A DNA stretch of 64,000 nt from Xanthomonas sp. AM6 (GCF_025665335.1 NZ_CP106869.1:4428501-4492500), one strand, 5' to 3'; positions 1-12,275 are shown, counted from the first letter of the stretch. Program-made: numbers and translations. Notes: generated from the letters alone by a model not told the origin.

Positions 1-2
1 AC

Positions 3-269
3 AACCGGCTGTCGCGGCCGCTGGGCTACGGCATGCTGGCGGCGTTCTTCTTCTGCGGCTGCCTGTGCCGGTTGCTGGAGGCGCGCATCGGCCTGCCCGG
101 CCTGCTGTGGCTGGCAGTGGGCGTGTTCGTGGTGGCGTGGATCGCGCAGTTCGTCGGGCACAAGCTGGAAGGCCACAAGCCCAGCTTCCTCACCGACCTG
201 GTGTACCTGCTGATCGGGCCGGCCTGGGTGCTGGCCAAGCTCTACCGGCGCATGGGCTGGCGCTACTGA
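3..269 (+). CDS. DUF962 / Mpo1-like membrane protein (C-terminal part)
   Basis: The reading frame is open from the window edge, so the start codon lies upstream; the last 88 residues are visible. Two hydrophobic segments (GMLAAFFFCGCLC and LLWLAVGVFVVAWIAQFV) are followed by GHKLEGHKPSFLTDLVYLL, which matches the conserved Q-F-x-G-H-x-x-E-x-x-x-P motif of the DUF962 (Mpo1/YGL010w) family. The yeast founder is an endoplasmic-reticulum dioxygenase of fatty-acid alpha-oxidation; the bacterial role is not established. An upstream neighbour is not visible. Family assignment is fairly secure; function is not claimed. Confidence 0.75.
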   Translation, partial: NRLSRPLGYGMLAAFFFCGCLCRLLEARIGLPGLLWLAVGVFVVAWIAQFVGHKLEGHKPSFLTDLVYLLIGPAWVLAKLYRRMGWRY

Positions 270-288
270 ACCGGGCGCCGCCCGCGCT

Positions 289-1215
289 TCAGCGCGACAC
301 GCCCAGCATCGCCGCATCCGGCGCGAACGCGCGCGGCGCATAGCCGAAATCGCGCTGCGCCGGCGCCAGGTCGAACACCAGGTCCTCGCCCATGCGCTGC
401 AGCGCGGCGCGGTTCATCCCGCGCAGGCGGCCGCCGGCATGGGCGACGGACAGGGCCAGCGCGAACAGCGCATGCGGCAACGGCAGCAGCCGCGCCGGCG
501 GCTGCAGCGCGGCCAGTACCCGCCGCACCATCTCGCGGTAGCTGAGCACCTCGCCGCCGCCCAGCGCATAGCTGCGGCCGTGCGTGGCCGGATGCGCCAG
601 CACCGCCAGCGCCGCGTCGGCCAGGTCCTGCACGTGCACCGGCTGGCGCAGGCCGCGGGCGCTGCGCGGCAGCACGAACCAGCCGCTGCGCCGCGCCAGC
701 GCCGCGATCGCGCTCAGCGTGCGGTCGCGGCCGGCGCCGTAGACCAGGGTCGGGCGCAGCACGGTGACCGCGGCGGCGCGCTCGGCGGCCACCGCGAACA
801 GCGTGGCCTCGGCCTCGCGCAGGCGCCGCGCGACGTCGCGCTCGGCGGCATCCAGCGAATCGCGCTTGACCTCCAGGCTGGTGGAGCCGAACGCGACCAC
901 GCGCGGCGCGCGCAGCGGCGTGCGCCGGTACCAGGCGGCGAACGCATCCAGCGGCCCGCAGCTGAAGATCGCATCGGCCTGCACCGGCGGCGCCTGCAGC
1001 GCGCCCAGTTCGCCCAGGTGCCAGTGCACGCCGGCGCGCGGCGGCTGCGCCGTGCGCGAGACCGCGTGCACCTGCCAGCCGGCGGCCAGCAGGCCTTGCA
1101 GCAGGCGCTCGCCGATCTGGCCGCTGCCGCCGAACAGCAGCGCGGTGCGCCCGCCCGCGGCGTCGGCAGGCGTGGCGGAAACGGCGGCGGCGGCGATGGC
1201 GGGCGTGTCGGTCAT
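289..1215 (-). CDS. NAD(P)-binding epimerase/reductase-like protein (atypical SDR)
   Basis: A 308-residue protein with an N-terminal Rossmann glycine motif (LLFGGSGQIGERL, about residues 24-36) and a sugar-epimerase-like body including the segment RPTLVYGAGRDRT. A Tyr-x-x-x-Lys active site is not obvious, so it may be an atypical extended SDR that binds a nucleotide without classical oxidoreductase chemistry. The start MTDTPA was preferred over an ORF start 31 residues upstream because the upstream residues are arginine-rich, of poor coding character, and reach towards the divergent mrp promoter region. It is transcribed away from the mrp operon. Substrate unknown. Confidence 0.7.
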   Translation of the reverse strand: MTDTPAIAAAAVSATPADAAGGRTALLFGGSGQIGERLLQGLLAAGWQVHAVSRTAQPPRAGVHWHLGELGALQAPPVQADAIFSCGPLDAFAAWYRRTPLRAPRVVAFGSTSLEVKRDSLDAAERDVARRLREAEATLFAVAAERAAAVTVLRPTLVYGAGRDRTLSAIAALARRSGWFVLPRSARGLRQPVHVQDLADAALAVLAHPATHGRSYALGGGEVLSYREMVRRVLAALQPPARLLPLPHALFALALSVAHAGGRLRGMNRAALQRMGEDLVFDLAPAQRDFGYAPRAFAPDAAMLGVSR

Positions 1216-1402
1216 CGCGCAAGCATAGCGAGCGCACGCCGCCGCGCCCAAATCCCGGGCGCCGTTGCGCACTCGCAGGTGCGTCACCCGGCGTGCGCTA
1301 CGCTGCAAGAATGACCTTGCATGCGCCGACCACCATCGCAGGCCAGCGTCAGGACACGCCTGTTACACTCGGGCTCCTGCTCGCGAATCTCGCATTCCCT
1401 GC

Positions 1403-4233
<2,831 letters not shown>

Positions 4234-4234
<1 letters not shown>

Positions 4235-4593
4235 TGGAACTGGCCCTGGCGAGCGCGATCGGCGTACTGACCGCGGTCGGCGTGTACCTGCTGCTGCGCG
4301 CGCGCAGCTTCGACGTGATCCTGGGCATGACCGTGCTGTCCTACGCCACCAACCTGCTGATCTTCGCCGGCGGGCGGCTGGTGCAGGGCAAGGCGCCGGT
4401 GCTGCGCGACGGCATCGCGCCGACCCTGGCCGAGCACGCCGATCCGCTGCCGCAGGCGCTGGTGCTGACCGCGATCGTGATCGCCTTCGCGATGACCGCG
4501 GTCAGCATCGTGCTGGCGATGCGCAGCCGCGGCGACAACCGCAGCGACCACGTCGATGCGCGCGTGGATCCCGACGGCGGCAGCGCGCTATGA
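4234..4593 (+). CDS. mrpC: Na+/H+ antiporter subunit C
   Basis: A 119-residue NuoK-like small membrane subunit with three predicted helices; ILGMTVLSYATNLLIFAGG and PLPQALVLTAIVIAFAMTAVS are characteristic of MnhC/MrpC. The ATG shares its A with the mrpA stop, and its own stop overlaps the mrpD ATG, which implies translational coupling. The protein is full length for the family (about 110-120 residues). It acts with MrpA and MrpD in the membrane arm of the antiporter. Confidence 0.95.
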
Positions 4594-6152
4594 ACCACCT
4601 GGTGATCCTGCCGATCCTGATCCCGCTGCTCGGCGCCGCGCTGTCGCTGTTCGTCGAGCACCGCCGCTACGGACGCCACGTGCGCCGCGCGGTGGCCTGG
4701 ACGTCGATGGCGGCGCTGGCGGCGGCGGTGGTCGCGCTGTTCGTGCGCGCCGGCGACGGCCAGGTGCAGGTCTACCTGCTCGGCGACTGGCCCTCGCGGC
4801 TGGGCATCGCGCTGATGGCCGACCGCCTGTCGGCGTGGATGCTGCTGACCACCACCCTGCTCGCCGCGGCCTGCCTGCTGCACGCCTGCGCCGGCTGGGA
4901 CCGGCGCGCGCCGCACTTCCACGCGCTGTTCCAGTTCCAGCTGGTCGGGCTCAACGGCGCGTTCCTGACCGGCGACGTGTTCAACCTGTTCGTGTTCTTC
5001 GAGGTGATGCTGATCGCCTCCTACGGTCTGCTGCTCAGCGGCGGGCGCGGCCTGCGCCTGCGCGTGGGCTTCCACTACGTGGTGTTCAACGTCACCTCCT
5101 CCACCCTGTTCCTGATCGCGCTGGGCCTGCTGTACGCGCTGCTGGGCTCGTTGAACATGGCCGAGCTGTCGCAGCGCATCGCCCAGGCGCCGCCGGAGAA
5201 CCTGCGCCTGATCAAGGCCACCTTCGGCCTGTTGCTGCTGGTGTTCTGCGCCAAGGCCGCGCTGCTGCCGCTGTACCTGTGGCTGCCGGAAACCTATGCG
5301 CGCGCGCCGGCGCCGGTGGCGGCGCTGTTCGTGGTGATGACCAAGGTCGGGCTGTACGCGGTGCTGCGGGTGAGCACGCTGATCCTCGGCAGCCAGGCGC
5401 AGGCGCTGGCCGGCTACGGCCGCGACTGGCTGCTGTGGCTGGGCATCGGCACGCTGCTGCTGGCCGCGCTCGGGGTGTTGGCCGCGGTGCGCCTGCGGGT
5501 GCTGGTCGGCTACCTGGTGATCGTGTCGGCGGCGACGCTGTTCGTCGCCTTCGCGCTGGACGCGCCGGGCACGCTCGGCGCCGGCCTGTACTACCTGGCG
5601 CACAGCAGCTTCGTCGCCGCGGCGCTGTTCCTGATCGCCGACCTGATCCGGCGCCGCCGCGGCGACGCCGGCGACCGCAAGGAAGTGATCGCGCCGCTGC
5701 CGGGCAAGACCGTGCCCGGCGTGCTGTTCCTGATCGCGGCGATCTCGGTGGCCGGGTTGCCGCCGCTGTCCGGGTTCCTGGCCAAGGTCGCGATCCTTGG
5801 TGCCACGCCGGCGGCCAACGTCGGCCCGGTGTGGGCCGCGGTGCTGCTCAGCAGCCTGATGGTGATCATGGGCCTGACCCGCGCCGGCGTGCGCCTGTTC
5901 TGGCGCGTGCCGGGCGACCAGCACCTCGACGACGACGGCACCGAACGCCTGCCGCGGCCACCACCGCGCAAGGCGCGCGCGCGGCCGCTGGAAACCGCGG
6001 CGACACTGCTGCTGCTCGGCTACGGCGTGGCGATGAGCGTCGCCGCCGGGCCGCTGCTGCGCTACACCGAGGCCGCCGCCGCGCAGCTGCTGCGCCCGAC
6101 CGACTACGCCACCCAGCTGCGCGCCACCGCGCCGGCGCTGCGGGAGCCCTGA
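4590..6152 (+). CDS. mrpD: Na+/H+ antiporter subunit D
   Basis: A 520-residue NuoN/NuoM-like polytopic membrane protein with a conserved glutamate in the helix FVFFEVMLIASYGLLLSGG and the segment KAALLPLYLWLPETYARAP typical of the proton-translocating MrpD family. Its ATG overlaps the mrpC stop by 4 nt (ATGA). A single base separates its stop from mrpE. Length and order are as expected for a group 2 Mrp operon with fused A/B. The C-terminal tail after about residue 450 is charged and less conserved. Confidence 0.95.
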   Translation: MNHLVILPILIPLLGAALSLFVEHRRYGRHVRRAVAWTSMAALAAAVVALFVRAGDGQVQVYLLGDWPSRLGIALMADRLSAWMLLTTTLLAAACLLHACAGWDRRAPHFHALFQFQLVGLNGAFLTGDVFNLFVFFEVMLIASYGLLLSGGRGLRLRVGFHYVVFNVTSSTLFLIALGLLYALLGSLNMAELSQRIAQAPPENLRLIKATFGLLLLVFCAKAALLPLYLWLPETYARAPAPVAALFVVMTKVGLYAVLRVSTLILGSQAQALAGYGRDWLLWLGIGTLLLAALGVLAAVRLRVLVGYLVIVSAATLFVAFALDAPGTLGAGLYYLAHSSFVAAALFLIADLIRRRRGDAGDRKEVIAPLPGKTVPGVLFLIAAISVAGLPPLSGFLAKVAILGATPAANVGPVWAAVLLSSLMVIMGLTRAGVRLFWRVPGDQHLDDDGTERLPRPPPRKARARPLETAATLLLLGYGVAMSVAAGPLLRYTEAAAAQLLRPTDYATQLRATAPALREP

Positions 6153-6153
6153 C

Positions 6154-6654
6154 ATGCGCCGTCCCTGGTTGCGCCGCCTGTTCCCCTCCTGGCCGCTGAG
6201 CGTCACCGTCACCGTGTTCTGGCTGCTGATGAGCGACAGCTTCAGCCTCGGCCAGGTCCTGCTGGGCGCGCTGCTGGGCGTGGCCGTGCCGCTGTTCGCC
6301 GCGCGCCTGGACCGCGAGTTCGCGCGCATCGGCTCGCTGCGCTCGGTGCCGAAGATGCTGTGCGTGGTCGCCTGGGACATCGTGCGCTCCAACGTGGTGG
6401 TGGCGCTGCAGGTGCTGGGCCCCGAATCCCGGATCCACCCCGGTTTCATCTGGGTGCCGCTGGACATCGCCAACATCCACGGCATCGCCGCGCTGACCAG
6501 CATGATCACGCTGACCCCGGGCACGGTGTCGGCGGCGCTGTCGGACGACCGCAAGTACCTGTTGGTGCACGTGCTGCACCTGGACGACGCCGAGACCGTG
6601 ATCCGGCAGATCAAGACGCGCTACGAAGCGCCCCTGATGGAGATCTTCCCATGA
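6154..6654 (+). CDS. mrpE: Na+/H+ antiporter subunit E
   Basis: A 166-residue MnhE-family protein with two N-terminal membrane segments (SVTVTVFWLLMSDSFSLG and VLLGALLGVAVPLFAA). The soluble C-terminal half contains the conserved stretch ALTSMITLTPGTVSAALSDD, a family signature. It starts one base after mrpD, and its stop overlaps the mrpF start (ATGA). It is needed for assembly or stability of the Mrp complex in characterised systems; here the role is inferred from homology and operon position. Confidence 0.93.
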   Translation: MRRPWLRRLFPSWPLSVTVTVFWLLMSDSFSLGQVLLGALLGVAVPLFAARLDREFARIGSLRSVPKMLCVVAWDIVRSNVVVALQVLGPESRIHPGFIWVPLDIANIHGIAALTSMITLTPGTVSAALSDDRKYLLVHVLHLDDAETVIRQIKTRYEAPLMEIFP

Positions 6655-6935
6655 CCAGCCACATGTTCATCGAAGGCACCATTGCCGTGTGCATGCACGT
6701 GGTGGCGCTGGCGATGCTGCTGGCGCTGTGGCGGCTGCTGCGCGGGCCGACCGTGCCCGACCGCATCCTGGCGCTGGACACGCTGTCGGTGACCGCGATC
6801 GCCGAGCTGATGCTGTTCGGCATGTACCTGGATTCGCCGGTGTATTTCGAGGCCGCGCTGGTGATCGCGATGCTCGGCTTCGGCAGCACCGTGGTGCTGA
6901 GCAAGTACGTGCTGCGCCGGGACATCGTCGAATGA
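6651..6935 (+). CDS. mrpF: Na+/H+ antiporter subunit F
   Basis: A 94-residue MnhF family protein with three membrane helices and the conserved segment LLRGPTVPDRILALDTLSV, which contains the P-D-R-x-x-A-x-D motif of MrpF. Four-base overlaps with both mrpE and mrpG indicate coupled translation. The size matches the family (about 90 residues). Confidence 0.93.
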   Translation: MTSHMFIEGTIAVCMHVVALAMLLALWRLLRGPTVPDRILALDTLSVTAIAELMLFGMYLDSPVYFEAALVIAMLGFGSTVVLSKYVLRRDIVE

Positions 6936-7303
6936 TCGGGCTGCTGCAGGTCGGGCTGTCGCTGCTGCTGATCGTCGGCTGCTTCTTCATCCTGCTCGGC
7001 GCGCTGGGGCTGGTGAAGCTGTCGGACTTCTTCAAGCGCCTGCACGCGCCGACCAAGGCCAGCACTCTGGGCGTGGGCTGCGTGCTGCTGGCCTCCGTCG
7101 GCTATCACCTGTTCCTGGGCCAGGACCCGCAACCGCGCGAACTGCTGATCACCGCGTTCCTGTTCATCACCGCGCCGATCAGCGCGCACATGATGGCCAA
7201 GGCCGCGCTGTCGCTGATGATGGAGCAACGCCCGCAGGTGCCGGGCAGCGACCACGCCGACAAGGAAGGGCTGCCGCCGCCGGCGCAGCACGACGAGCGC
7301 TAG
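6932..7303 (+). CDS. mrpG: Na+/H+ antiporter subunit G
   Basis: A 123-residue MnhG family protein. Helix 1 (LLIVGCFFILLGALGLVKL) is followed by the diagnostic DFFKRLHAPTKASTLGVG and a third membrane helix containing FITAPISAHMMAKAA. It is the last gene of the mrp operon; the ATG overlaps the mrpF stop. After the stop there is no T-rich terminator, only a REP half-site and a GATTCCCG array before the convergent exchanger gene. Confidence 0.93.
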   Translation: MIGLLQVGLSLLLIVGCFFILLGALGLVKLSDFFKRLHAPTKASTLGVGCVLLASVGYHLFLGQDPQPRELLITAFLFITAPISAHMMAKAALSLMMEQRPQVPGSDHADKEGLPPPAQHDER

Positions 7304-7331
7304 GCGACCAGGCCGCAGCCGACGCAATGTG

Positions 7332-7498
7332 GTAGGAGCGACTTCGGTCGCGACGGGCGTTGTCGCGAGCCCACCGCGACGTGTGGCTCGCGGCGACCCG
7401 GAATCCTCCCCCAACCGACATCTTCCGAATCGAGCCCCGACCGCACCGGCAATGCTTTTCCGATTCCCGATTCCCGATTCCCGATTCCCGAGTCCCGA
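7332..7498. repeat. REP half-site plus GATTCCCG array between convergent genes
   Basis: A GTAG-type REP half-site (GTAGGAGCGACTTCGGTCGC, 7332-7354) is followed at 7461-7498 by about five copies of the 8-bp word GATTCCCG, the last one mutated to GAGTCCCG. The array ends 3 bp before the stop codon of the minus-strand exchanger gene. No gene lies in this interval. Confidence 0.85.
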
Positions 7499-7501
7499 CG
7501 C

Positions 7502-8452
7502 TCACCCCACCAGCACCACTTCCAACCCGATCCAGGCCAGAAACGCCACCAGCAGCACCGCGCCTTCGCCGCGGCTGATGCGCATGTCGCCGCGCAGCAT
7601 CGGATACAGCACCACGCTGAGCGCGACCGCCGCCGGCAGTTCCAGGCGCACGAACGAGGCCGGCAGCGGCAGCGGCCGCAGCGCCGCCATGCCGCCGATC
7701 ACCACCAGCAGGTTGAACAGGCTGGAGCCGAGCACGTGCCCGACCACCATGTCGCCCTGCCCGCGCCGCGACGCGGCGATCGCGGCGGCGGCTTCCGGCA
7801 GCGCGGTGCCGATCGCGACCGGCAGCAGCCCGACCAGCAGCGGCGACAGGCCCCAGGCGGCGCCGAGCCGCGGCGCCGCATCGACCACGAGCTTGGCGCC
7901 GAAATACAGCAGCACGATCGCGATCAGCAGGCGCAGCAGGTTCAGGCCAAGCGCAGTGCGGGTCACCGCATAGCCGGACACGCCGAGCTGGCGCGCGGCG
8001 TCCTCGCTGCGCGCGCGGCGCAGCAGGAACACCAGCACGCCGACGAAGCCCAGCAACAGCAGCACGCCTTCCAGCCGCGAGATCGCCCCGTCCAGGCCGA
8101 ACCCGATCAGCGCCAGCGTCGTCACCGCCAGCAGCACCAGCAGCGGCGACAGCATCCGCGTGCGCACCAGCAGCGGCGCCGCCAACGCGGCCAGCGCCAG
8201 GGTCAAGCCCAGGTTGGCCAGGTTGCTGCCGACCGCGTTGCCCAGCGCCAGGTCCTGCGCGCCGACCGCGTAGGCGCGCGCATTGACCGCCAGCTCCGGC
8301 AGCGAGGTGCCGAACGCCACCAGCAGCAGCCCGGCGACGAACGGCGAGGCGCCGCAGCGCTGCGCCAGGCCCGAGGCCGCCTTGACGATCGAATCGCCGC
8401 CCAACGCCAGCAGCAGCAGTCCCACCAGCACCAAGCCGATCGCGCTCGCCAT
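7502..8452 (-). CDS. Calcium/sodium antiporter, YrbG/CaxA type
   Basis: A 316-residue CaCA superfamily exchanger with two inverted homologous halves. Each half carries an alpha repeat: AFGTSLPELAVNARAYAVG followed by GNAVGSNLANLG in the first, and AIGTALPEAAAAIAASRRG followed by GHVLGSSLFNLL in the second. The acidic residues of both LPE motifs are present. Ten or so hydrophobic helices span the length. The start MASAIGLVLVG is preferred because upstream codons are arginine-rich non-coding-like sequence. It probably exports Ca2+ from the cytoplasm; the coupling ion is inferred from family only. Confidence 0.9.
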   Translation of the reverse strand: MASAIGLVLVGLLLLALGGDSIVKAASGLAQRCGASPFVAGLLLVAFGTSLPELAVNARAYAVGAQDLALGNAVGSNLANLGLTLALAALAAPLLVRTRMLSPLLVLLAVTTLALIGFGLDGAISRLEGVLLLLGFVGVLVFLLRRARSEDAARQLGVSGYAVTRTALGLNLLRLLIAIVLLYFGAKLVVDAAPRLGAAWGLSPLLVGLLPVAIGTALPEAAAAIAASRRGQGDMVVGHVLGSSLFNLLVVIGGMAALRPLPLPASFVRLELPAAVALSVVLYPMLRGDMRISRGEGAVLLVAFLAWIGLEVVLVG

Positions 8453-8720
8453 CGCCCACCCCTCGCCAATACGATGCGCGATTCTATGCGCAGCGCGGAT
8501 GATGCGGCCGTCATCGTGGCGACGGCGGGCCGGGATGCACCGCCGGGCGGTTGTTCGGCGGCGTCGAGCGTTGGCGGCATGGATCGCGGCCGAGGGTCGA
8601 GCCGCTTGGGGTCGCCCCTGGATGGGCTCGCCGCCAGGTTGGGTGAGAGCGTGCGGGAAGATGAGCCCCGGGCGTTTGGGCCATCGGCCCCGACAGCCAA
8701 CCGAAACCGGTGAGGCCACT

Positions 8721-9176
8721 GCGGCGTTCGTCGCGACTGAAGTCGCTCCTACAAGGGGCGTGCAGCCGGATAGCCGGCGAACTGCGGCGGGAGTTTGGGC
8801 GTGGCTTGGGACCGTCGGCTCCGGCGGCTATCCGAGCCGTTGAGGCTGCTGCGGCGTTCGTCGCGACTGAAGTCGCTCCTACAGGGGCGTGCAGCCGGAT
8901 AGCCGGCGAACTGCGGCGGGAGTTTGGGCGTGGCTTGGGACCGTCGGCTCCGGCGGCTATCCGAGCCGTTGAGGCTGCTGCGGCGTTCGTCGCGACTGAA
9001 GTCGCTCCTACAGGGGCTTGCGGAGACCAGCTGGGCATACTGCAGGAGAGGCTTCGGCCCCGCCCGCTGCTGCCGAACCCACCCTCTCACCGTTGCGCCT
9101 GCCGCGGCTGAAGCCGGTCCTACAGAGGATGCGGTGCCTTGGCCGGGTGCACTGTGGGAGCGGCTTCAGCCGCGAC
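8721..9176. repeat. Tandem 129/130-bp repeat with REP half-sites
   Basis: The GCGGCGTTCGTCGCGACTGA start of the unit recurs at 8721, 8851 and 8980, spacings of 130 and 129 bp; the single-base difference is an extra A after the first REP. Each unit contains a minus-orientation REP half-site (8730-8753, 8860-8883, 8989-9012) followed by about 100 bp of identical spacer. Two more diverged half-sites follow at 9101-9124 and 9153-9176, the latter of the GTGG type and in opposite orientation. The surrounding 8453-9237 holds no convincing gene; ORFs here are translations of the repeat. Confidence 0.9.
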
Positions 9177-9237
9177 GCGTTCCGCCGACCGCACCCGCTG
9201 GTTCAACGCCATCGCCGCCGAAGGCAACGGCAATCCG

Positions 9238-9891
9238 CTAGCCGCAGCCTTCGACATAATCCACCTGCGGCGGCAGGCCGACGCGCCAGGCGCTGGCCTT
9301 GCCGGCGGCGTCGATCTCGAACGCCAGCACGCCGGACTGGGCGGTGGCACCGGCGATGCGCAGGACCTTGCCGCCTTCGATGTACTTGTGCGGCTGCTCC
9401 TCCACGCGTCCGGCGTACAGCGCGCGCAGTTGCGCCAGGTCCATGCCGACCTTGCCGCCGCCCGGCGCGGTTTCCTTGGCATTGCGTACGTCGTAGCGCA
9501 CCAGCTTGTCGGCCTCGAACATCAGGCCGAAGTCGTTGCCGCCTTTGGCCCAGCGCGGCCTGAGGACATAGCAGCCGCCAGCCTCGCCGGGCTGGCCATC
9601 GAGCTCGCCGCCCCACGCCGCGCGCGCCTGCGCCGCGCTCATGCCCAGGCGCAGGTCGCCGTAGCCGTCCTCGCGCGCCAGCTGGCGCGCGGCCGGCGCC
9701 ATCTCCGGCGGGATCGCCGCCGCCGGGGCCTGTGCCGGGGGTACGTCGGTGTCCGGTTGGTCCAGTGCCGGCGGCGGCAAGGCCTCGTCGCGCGCCGCGG
9801 CAGGCGCGGGCGGCGGGGATGCCGGCGGCGCCTTGCCGCAGGCGCCCAGCGCGAGCAGCAGCAACGCGGCGGCGGGCAGGGTCGGCTTCAT
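9238..9891 (-). CDS. Predicted lipoprotein of unknown function
   Basis: A 217-residue protein with a lipoprotein signal (MKPTLPAAALLLLALGACGK; lipobox LGAC, Cys18). A proline/alanine-rich linker to about residue 65 is followed by a compact C-terminal domain with DGYGDLRLGMSAAQARAAWG, a motif seen in small periplasmic domains annotated as lectin-like or SmpA/BamE-like, although I cannot assign it firmly. Four cysteines occur after the lipobox region or near the C-terminus (for example GGCYVL and VEGCG). Monocistronic on the minus strand. Confidence 0.8.
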   Translation of the reverse strand: MKPTLPAAALLLLALGACGKAPPASPPPAPAAARDEALPPPALDQPDTDVPPAQAPAAAIPPEMAPAARQLAREDGYGDLRLGMSAAQARAAWGGELDGQPGEAGGCYVLRPRWAKGGNDFGLMFEADKLVRYDVRNAKETAPGGGKVGMDLAQLRALYAGRVEEQPHKYIEGGKVLRIAGATAQSGVLAFEIDAAGKASAWRVGLPPQVDYVEGCG

Positions 9892-10414
9892 CGCAGTTCC
9901 TCGCAGGAGCAGCGCATAGGCTAACGCGCGTGCGGTGCGCATGCACTGACTGGCGTTGCGGAATCGCGATGCAGGCCGCCGTCGCTATCGCTGCCGGCTC
10001 GGCGTTGGCTTCGGCATCCGGGCCGGAATCGGCCCGAAGCTGGCATCGCGTCGGCGTCGGTATTGCCATTGGCGATGGCAGCGGTGGCGGTCGCAATGGC
10101 GCAGACAACGCCTCCGTGCGATCCGCCCGCCACGTACCGTACGCGTCGCATGGTGCGAGACACGACAAGCCGTTTCCACAAAAGGCCAATTCTTCGCCGC
10201 CGCAGCCCGAGGAAGGCCAGGAAGAGTCGCGCAACGCATCCTGCGCGATCGTCGCGGCGTTCCCATCGACATCACGGCGGCCACGAAGTTCGCCCCTCGC
10301 CGCGCTCGCGTCCGCTCTCCTCGCCGCGCAGGCGGCCCGCAGCGCCTGTCGCCTGCCGCTGTCATCAGCGTTTCACCGCCGGCGGCGAAGCTGCGCACCT
10401 TCCGGTATCCCGCC
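9892..10414. other. Intergenic region between divergent genes
   Basis: About 520 bp separate the lipoprotein (minus) from the next plus-strand gene. Open frames cross it on several strands but have an arginine-rich, low-quality composition. Nothing convincing is seen apart from presumed divergent promoters, for which I find no clear -35/-10 pair. Confidence 0.5.
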
Positions 10415-10912
10415 ATGCACCCGCGCAAGACCGCCCTCGCCCTCGCGGCACTGCAATCCCATGCCGCGCCGCTGGACATGCGCCAGCGGCGCGTGCTGAT
10501 CCTGGCCGATGGCCAGCGCAGCGTCGAGGAACTGGTCGCGTTGGGCGGCAGCAACGCCGCGGCGATCGTGCAGGCGCTGTTGCAGCAGGGTTACCTGGAC
10601 GACGGCCGCATGCCCGCCGCGCCGGTCGCGGCACCGGCGGCCCCCGCCGCGGCGCCGGCGGATCCGCGCCGCGCGCTGCTCAACGCGCGCATGTATCTGC
10701 TCGACCTGCTGCAGCTGCAGCGCCATCCGGCCTCGCGCCCGCTGCAGCAACAGTTGCGCGACGCGCGCGAGGACGCCGCCACGCTGCAGGCGATCGCGCA
10801 CGCGCTGCGCGCGATGCCGGAGATGACCTCGGAGCGCTATGCGCAGCGCATCCGCGAGCGCGTGCTGGAAGTGCTGCCGGCACCGCTGCACGCGTCGCTG
10901 GAAGCCGCCTGA
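10415..10912 (+). CDS. Conserved hypothetical protein, winged-helix-like N-terminus
   Basis: A 165-residue soluble protein. The first 60 residues read as a small helical domain (RRVLILADGQRSVEEL followed by NAAAIVQALLQQGYLD), the pattern of response-regulator-associated winged-helix or PilZ-adjacent modules in which a hierarchy of alanine/leucine helices ends in GYL. An alanine/proline linker (about residues 68-86) leads to a helical C-terminal half rich in Arg and Leu. The start follows ATCCCGCC; upstream in-frame sequence lacks coding character. Function unknown. Confidence 0.7.
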   Translation: MHPRKTALALAALQSHAAPLDMRQRRVLILADGQRSVEELVALGGSNAAAIVQALLQQGYLDDGRMPAAPVAAPAAPAAAPADPRRALLNARMYLLDLLQLQRHPASRPLQQQLRDAREDAATLQAIAHALRAMPEMTSERYAQRIRERVLEVLPAPLHASLEAA

Positions 10913-10973
10913 GCGCACGGTTGCAGGGCCGCCCGCGCGCGGCACGGGCCGCGGCACCCCGCGCCACGCACGC

Positions 10974-12275
10974 TCAGGGCGCGCGGAAATGGCGGCGCAG
11001 GCCCTGCCAGCACTGCTGGTAGTCGCGCTGGCGGTGCGCGGCGGCCAGCGCCTGCGCGGTCGGGCGCAGCACCGCGCGGGTCTCGAACATGAAGGCCATG
11101 GTGTCGGCGATGACGTCCGGCCGCGACAGGTCCGCCTGCGAGGCCTTGTCGAAGGTGGCCGCATCCGGGCCGTGCCCGCTCATGCAGTTGTGCAGCGACG
11201 CGCCGCCCGGCGCGAAGCCTTCGGCCTTGGCGTCGTAGACGCCGTGCACCAGGCCCATGAACTCGCTGGCCACGTTGCGGTGGAACCACGGCGGCCGGAA
11301 CGTGTGCTGCGCCACCAGCCAGCGCGGCGGGAAGATGGCGAAATCCAGGTTGGCGGTGCCTGGCGTGTCGCTGGGCGCGGTGAGCACGGTGAAGATGCTC
11401 GGATCCGGATGGTCGAAGCTGATCGAGCCGATGGTGTTGAAACGGCGAAGGTCGTACTTGTACGGGGCGTAGTTGCCGTGCCAGGCGACCACGTCCAGCG
11501 GCGAATGCGCGATCGGCGCACGCCACAGGTGGCCCTGGAACTTGGCGATCAGTTCGAACTCGCCCTCGTCCTCCTCGTAGGCGGCTACCGGGGTCAGGAA
11601 GTCGCGCGGATTGGCCAGGCCGTTGGCGCCGATCGGGCCCAGGTCGGGCAGCCGCAGCAGCGCGCCGAAGTTCTCGCACACGTAGCCGCGCGCCTGTCCG
11701 TCGGGCAGCGCGACGCGGAAGCGCACGCCGCGCGGGATCACCGCGATCTCCTGGGGCTCGACCTCGAGCGTGCCCAGTTCGGTGCACAGCTGCAGGCGGC
11801 CGAGTTGCGGCACGATCAGCATTTCCGCGTCGGCGTTGTAGAAGAACCGCCCCTGCATCGAGGCGCTGGCCGCATACAGATGCACCGCCACCCCATGCTG
11901 CGCGGCGGCCGAGCCGTTGCCGGCCATCGTGTACAGGCCGTCGACGAAATCCACCGCGGCCTGCGGCAGCGGCAGCGGGCTCCAGCGCAACTGGTCGGGC
12001 GACACCGGCCCGGCATTGACGTCGTTGTGGAAACCGCCGGCCTGCGCATACGCGGCGAAGGTGCCGTGCACCGCCGCCGGACGGATCCGATACAGCCAGC
12101 TGCGCCGGTTCACCCCGCGCGGCGCGGTGAACGCGGTGCCGGACAGCTGCTCGGCGTACAGGCCATGGGCGACGCGCTGCGGCGAGTTCTGCCCTTGCGG
12201 CAGTGCGCCGGGCACGGCTTCTGTGGCGAATTCGTTGCCGAAGCCGGATTGATAGCCGTTGTGCGAGATGTTCAT
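10974..12275 (-). CDS. hmgA: Homogentisate 1,2-dioxygenase
   Basis: A 433-residue enzyme of tyrosine catabolism that opens the homogentisate ring to maleylacetoacetate. The non-haem iron ligands are visible with the canonical spacing: His332 and Glu338 in [10 protein letters not shown] and His368 in SGHGPD. The N-terminus ([22 protein letters not shown]) is typical. The next pathway enzyme, fumarylacetoacetate hydrolase, is not in the window. The upstream enzyme gene, hppD, lies 500 bp away on the same strand but is separated by the DUF559 pseudogene. The ATG overlaps the end of that pseudogene frame. Confidence 0.96.
   Translation of the reverse strand: MNISHNGYQSGFGNEFATEAVPGALPQGQNSPQRVAHGLYAEQLSGTAFTAPRGVNRRSWLYRIRPAAVHGTFAAYAQAGGFHNDVNAGPVSPDQLRWSPLPLPQAAVDFVDGLYTMAGNGSAAAQHGVAVHLYAASASMQGRFFYNADAEMLIVPQLGRLQLCTELGTLEVEPQEIAVIPRGVRFRVALPDGQARGYVCENFGALLRLPDLGPIGANGLANPRDFLTPVAAYEEDEGEFELIAKFQGHLWRAPIAHSPLDVVAWHGNYAPYKYDLRRFNTIGSISFDHPDPSIFTVLTAPSDTPGTANLDFAIFPPRWLVAQHTFRPPWFHRNVASEFMGLVHGVYDAKAEGFAPGGASLHNCMSGHGPDAATFDKASQADLSRPDVIADTMAFMFETRAVLRPTAQALAAAHRQRDYQQCWQGLRRHFRAP

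Noticed and set aside
8710-9111. Open frames in the tandem repeat block, both strands
   Set aside because: They are translations of the 129/130-bp repeat (FVATEVAPT-type segments) with no upstream signals. Unlike mdcB, they are not coupled to a real gene.
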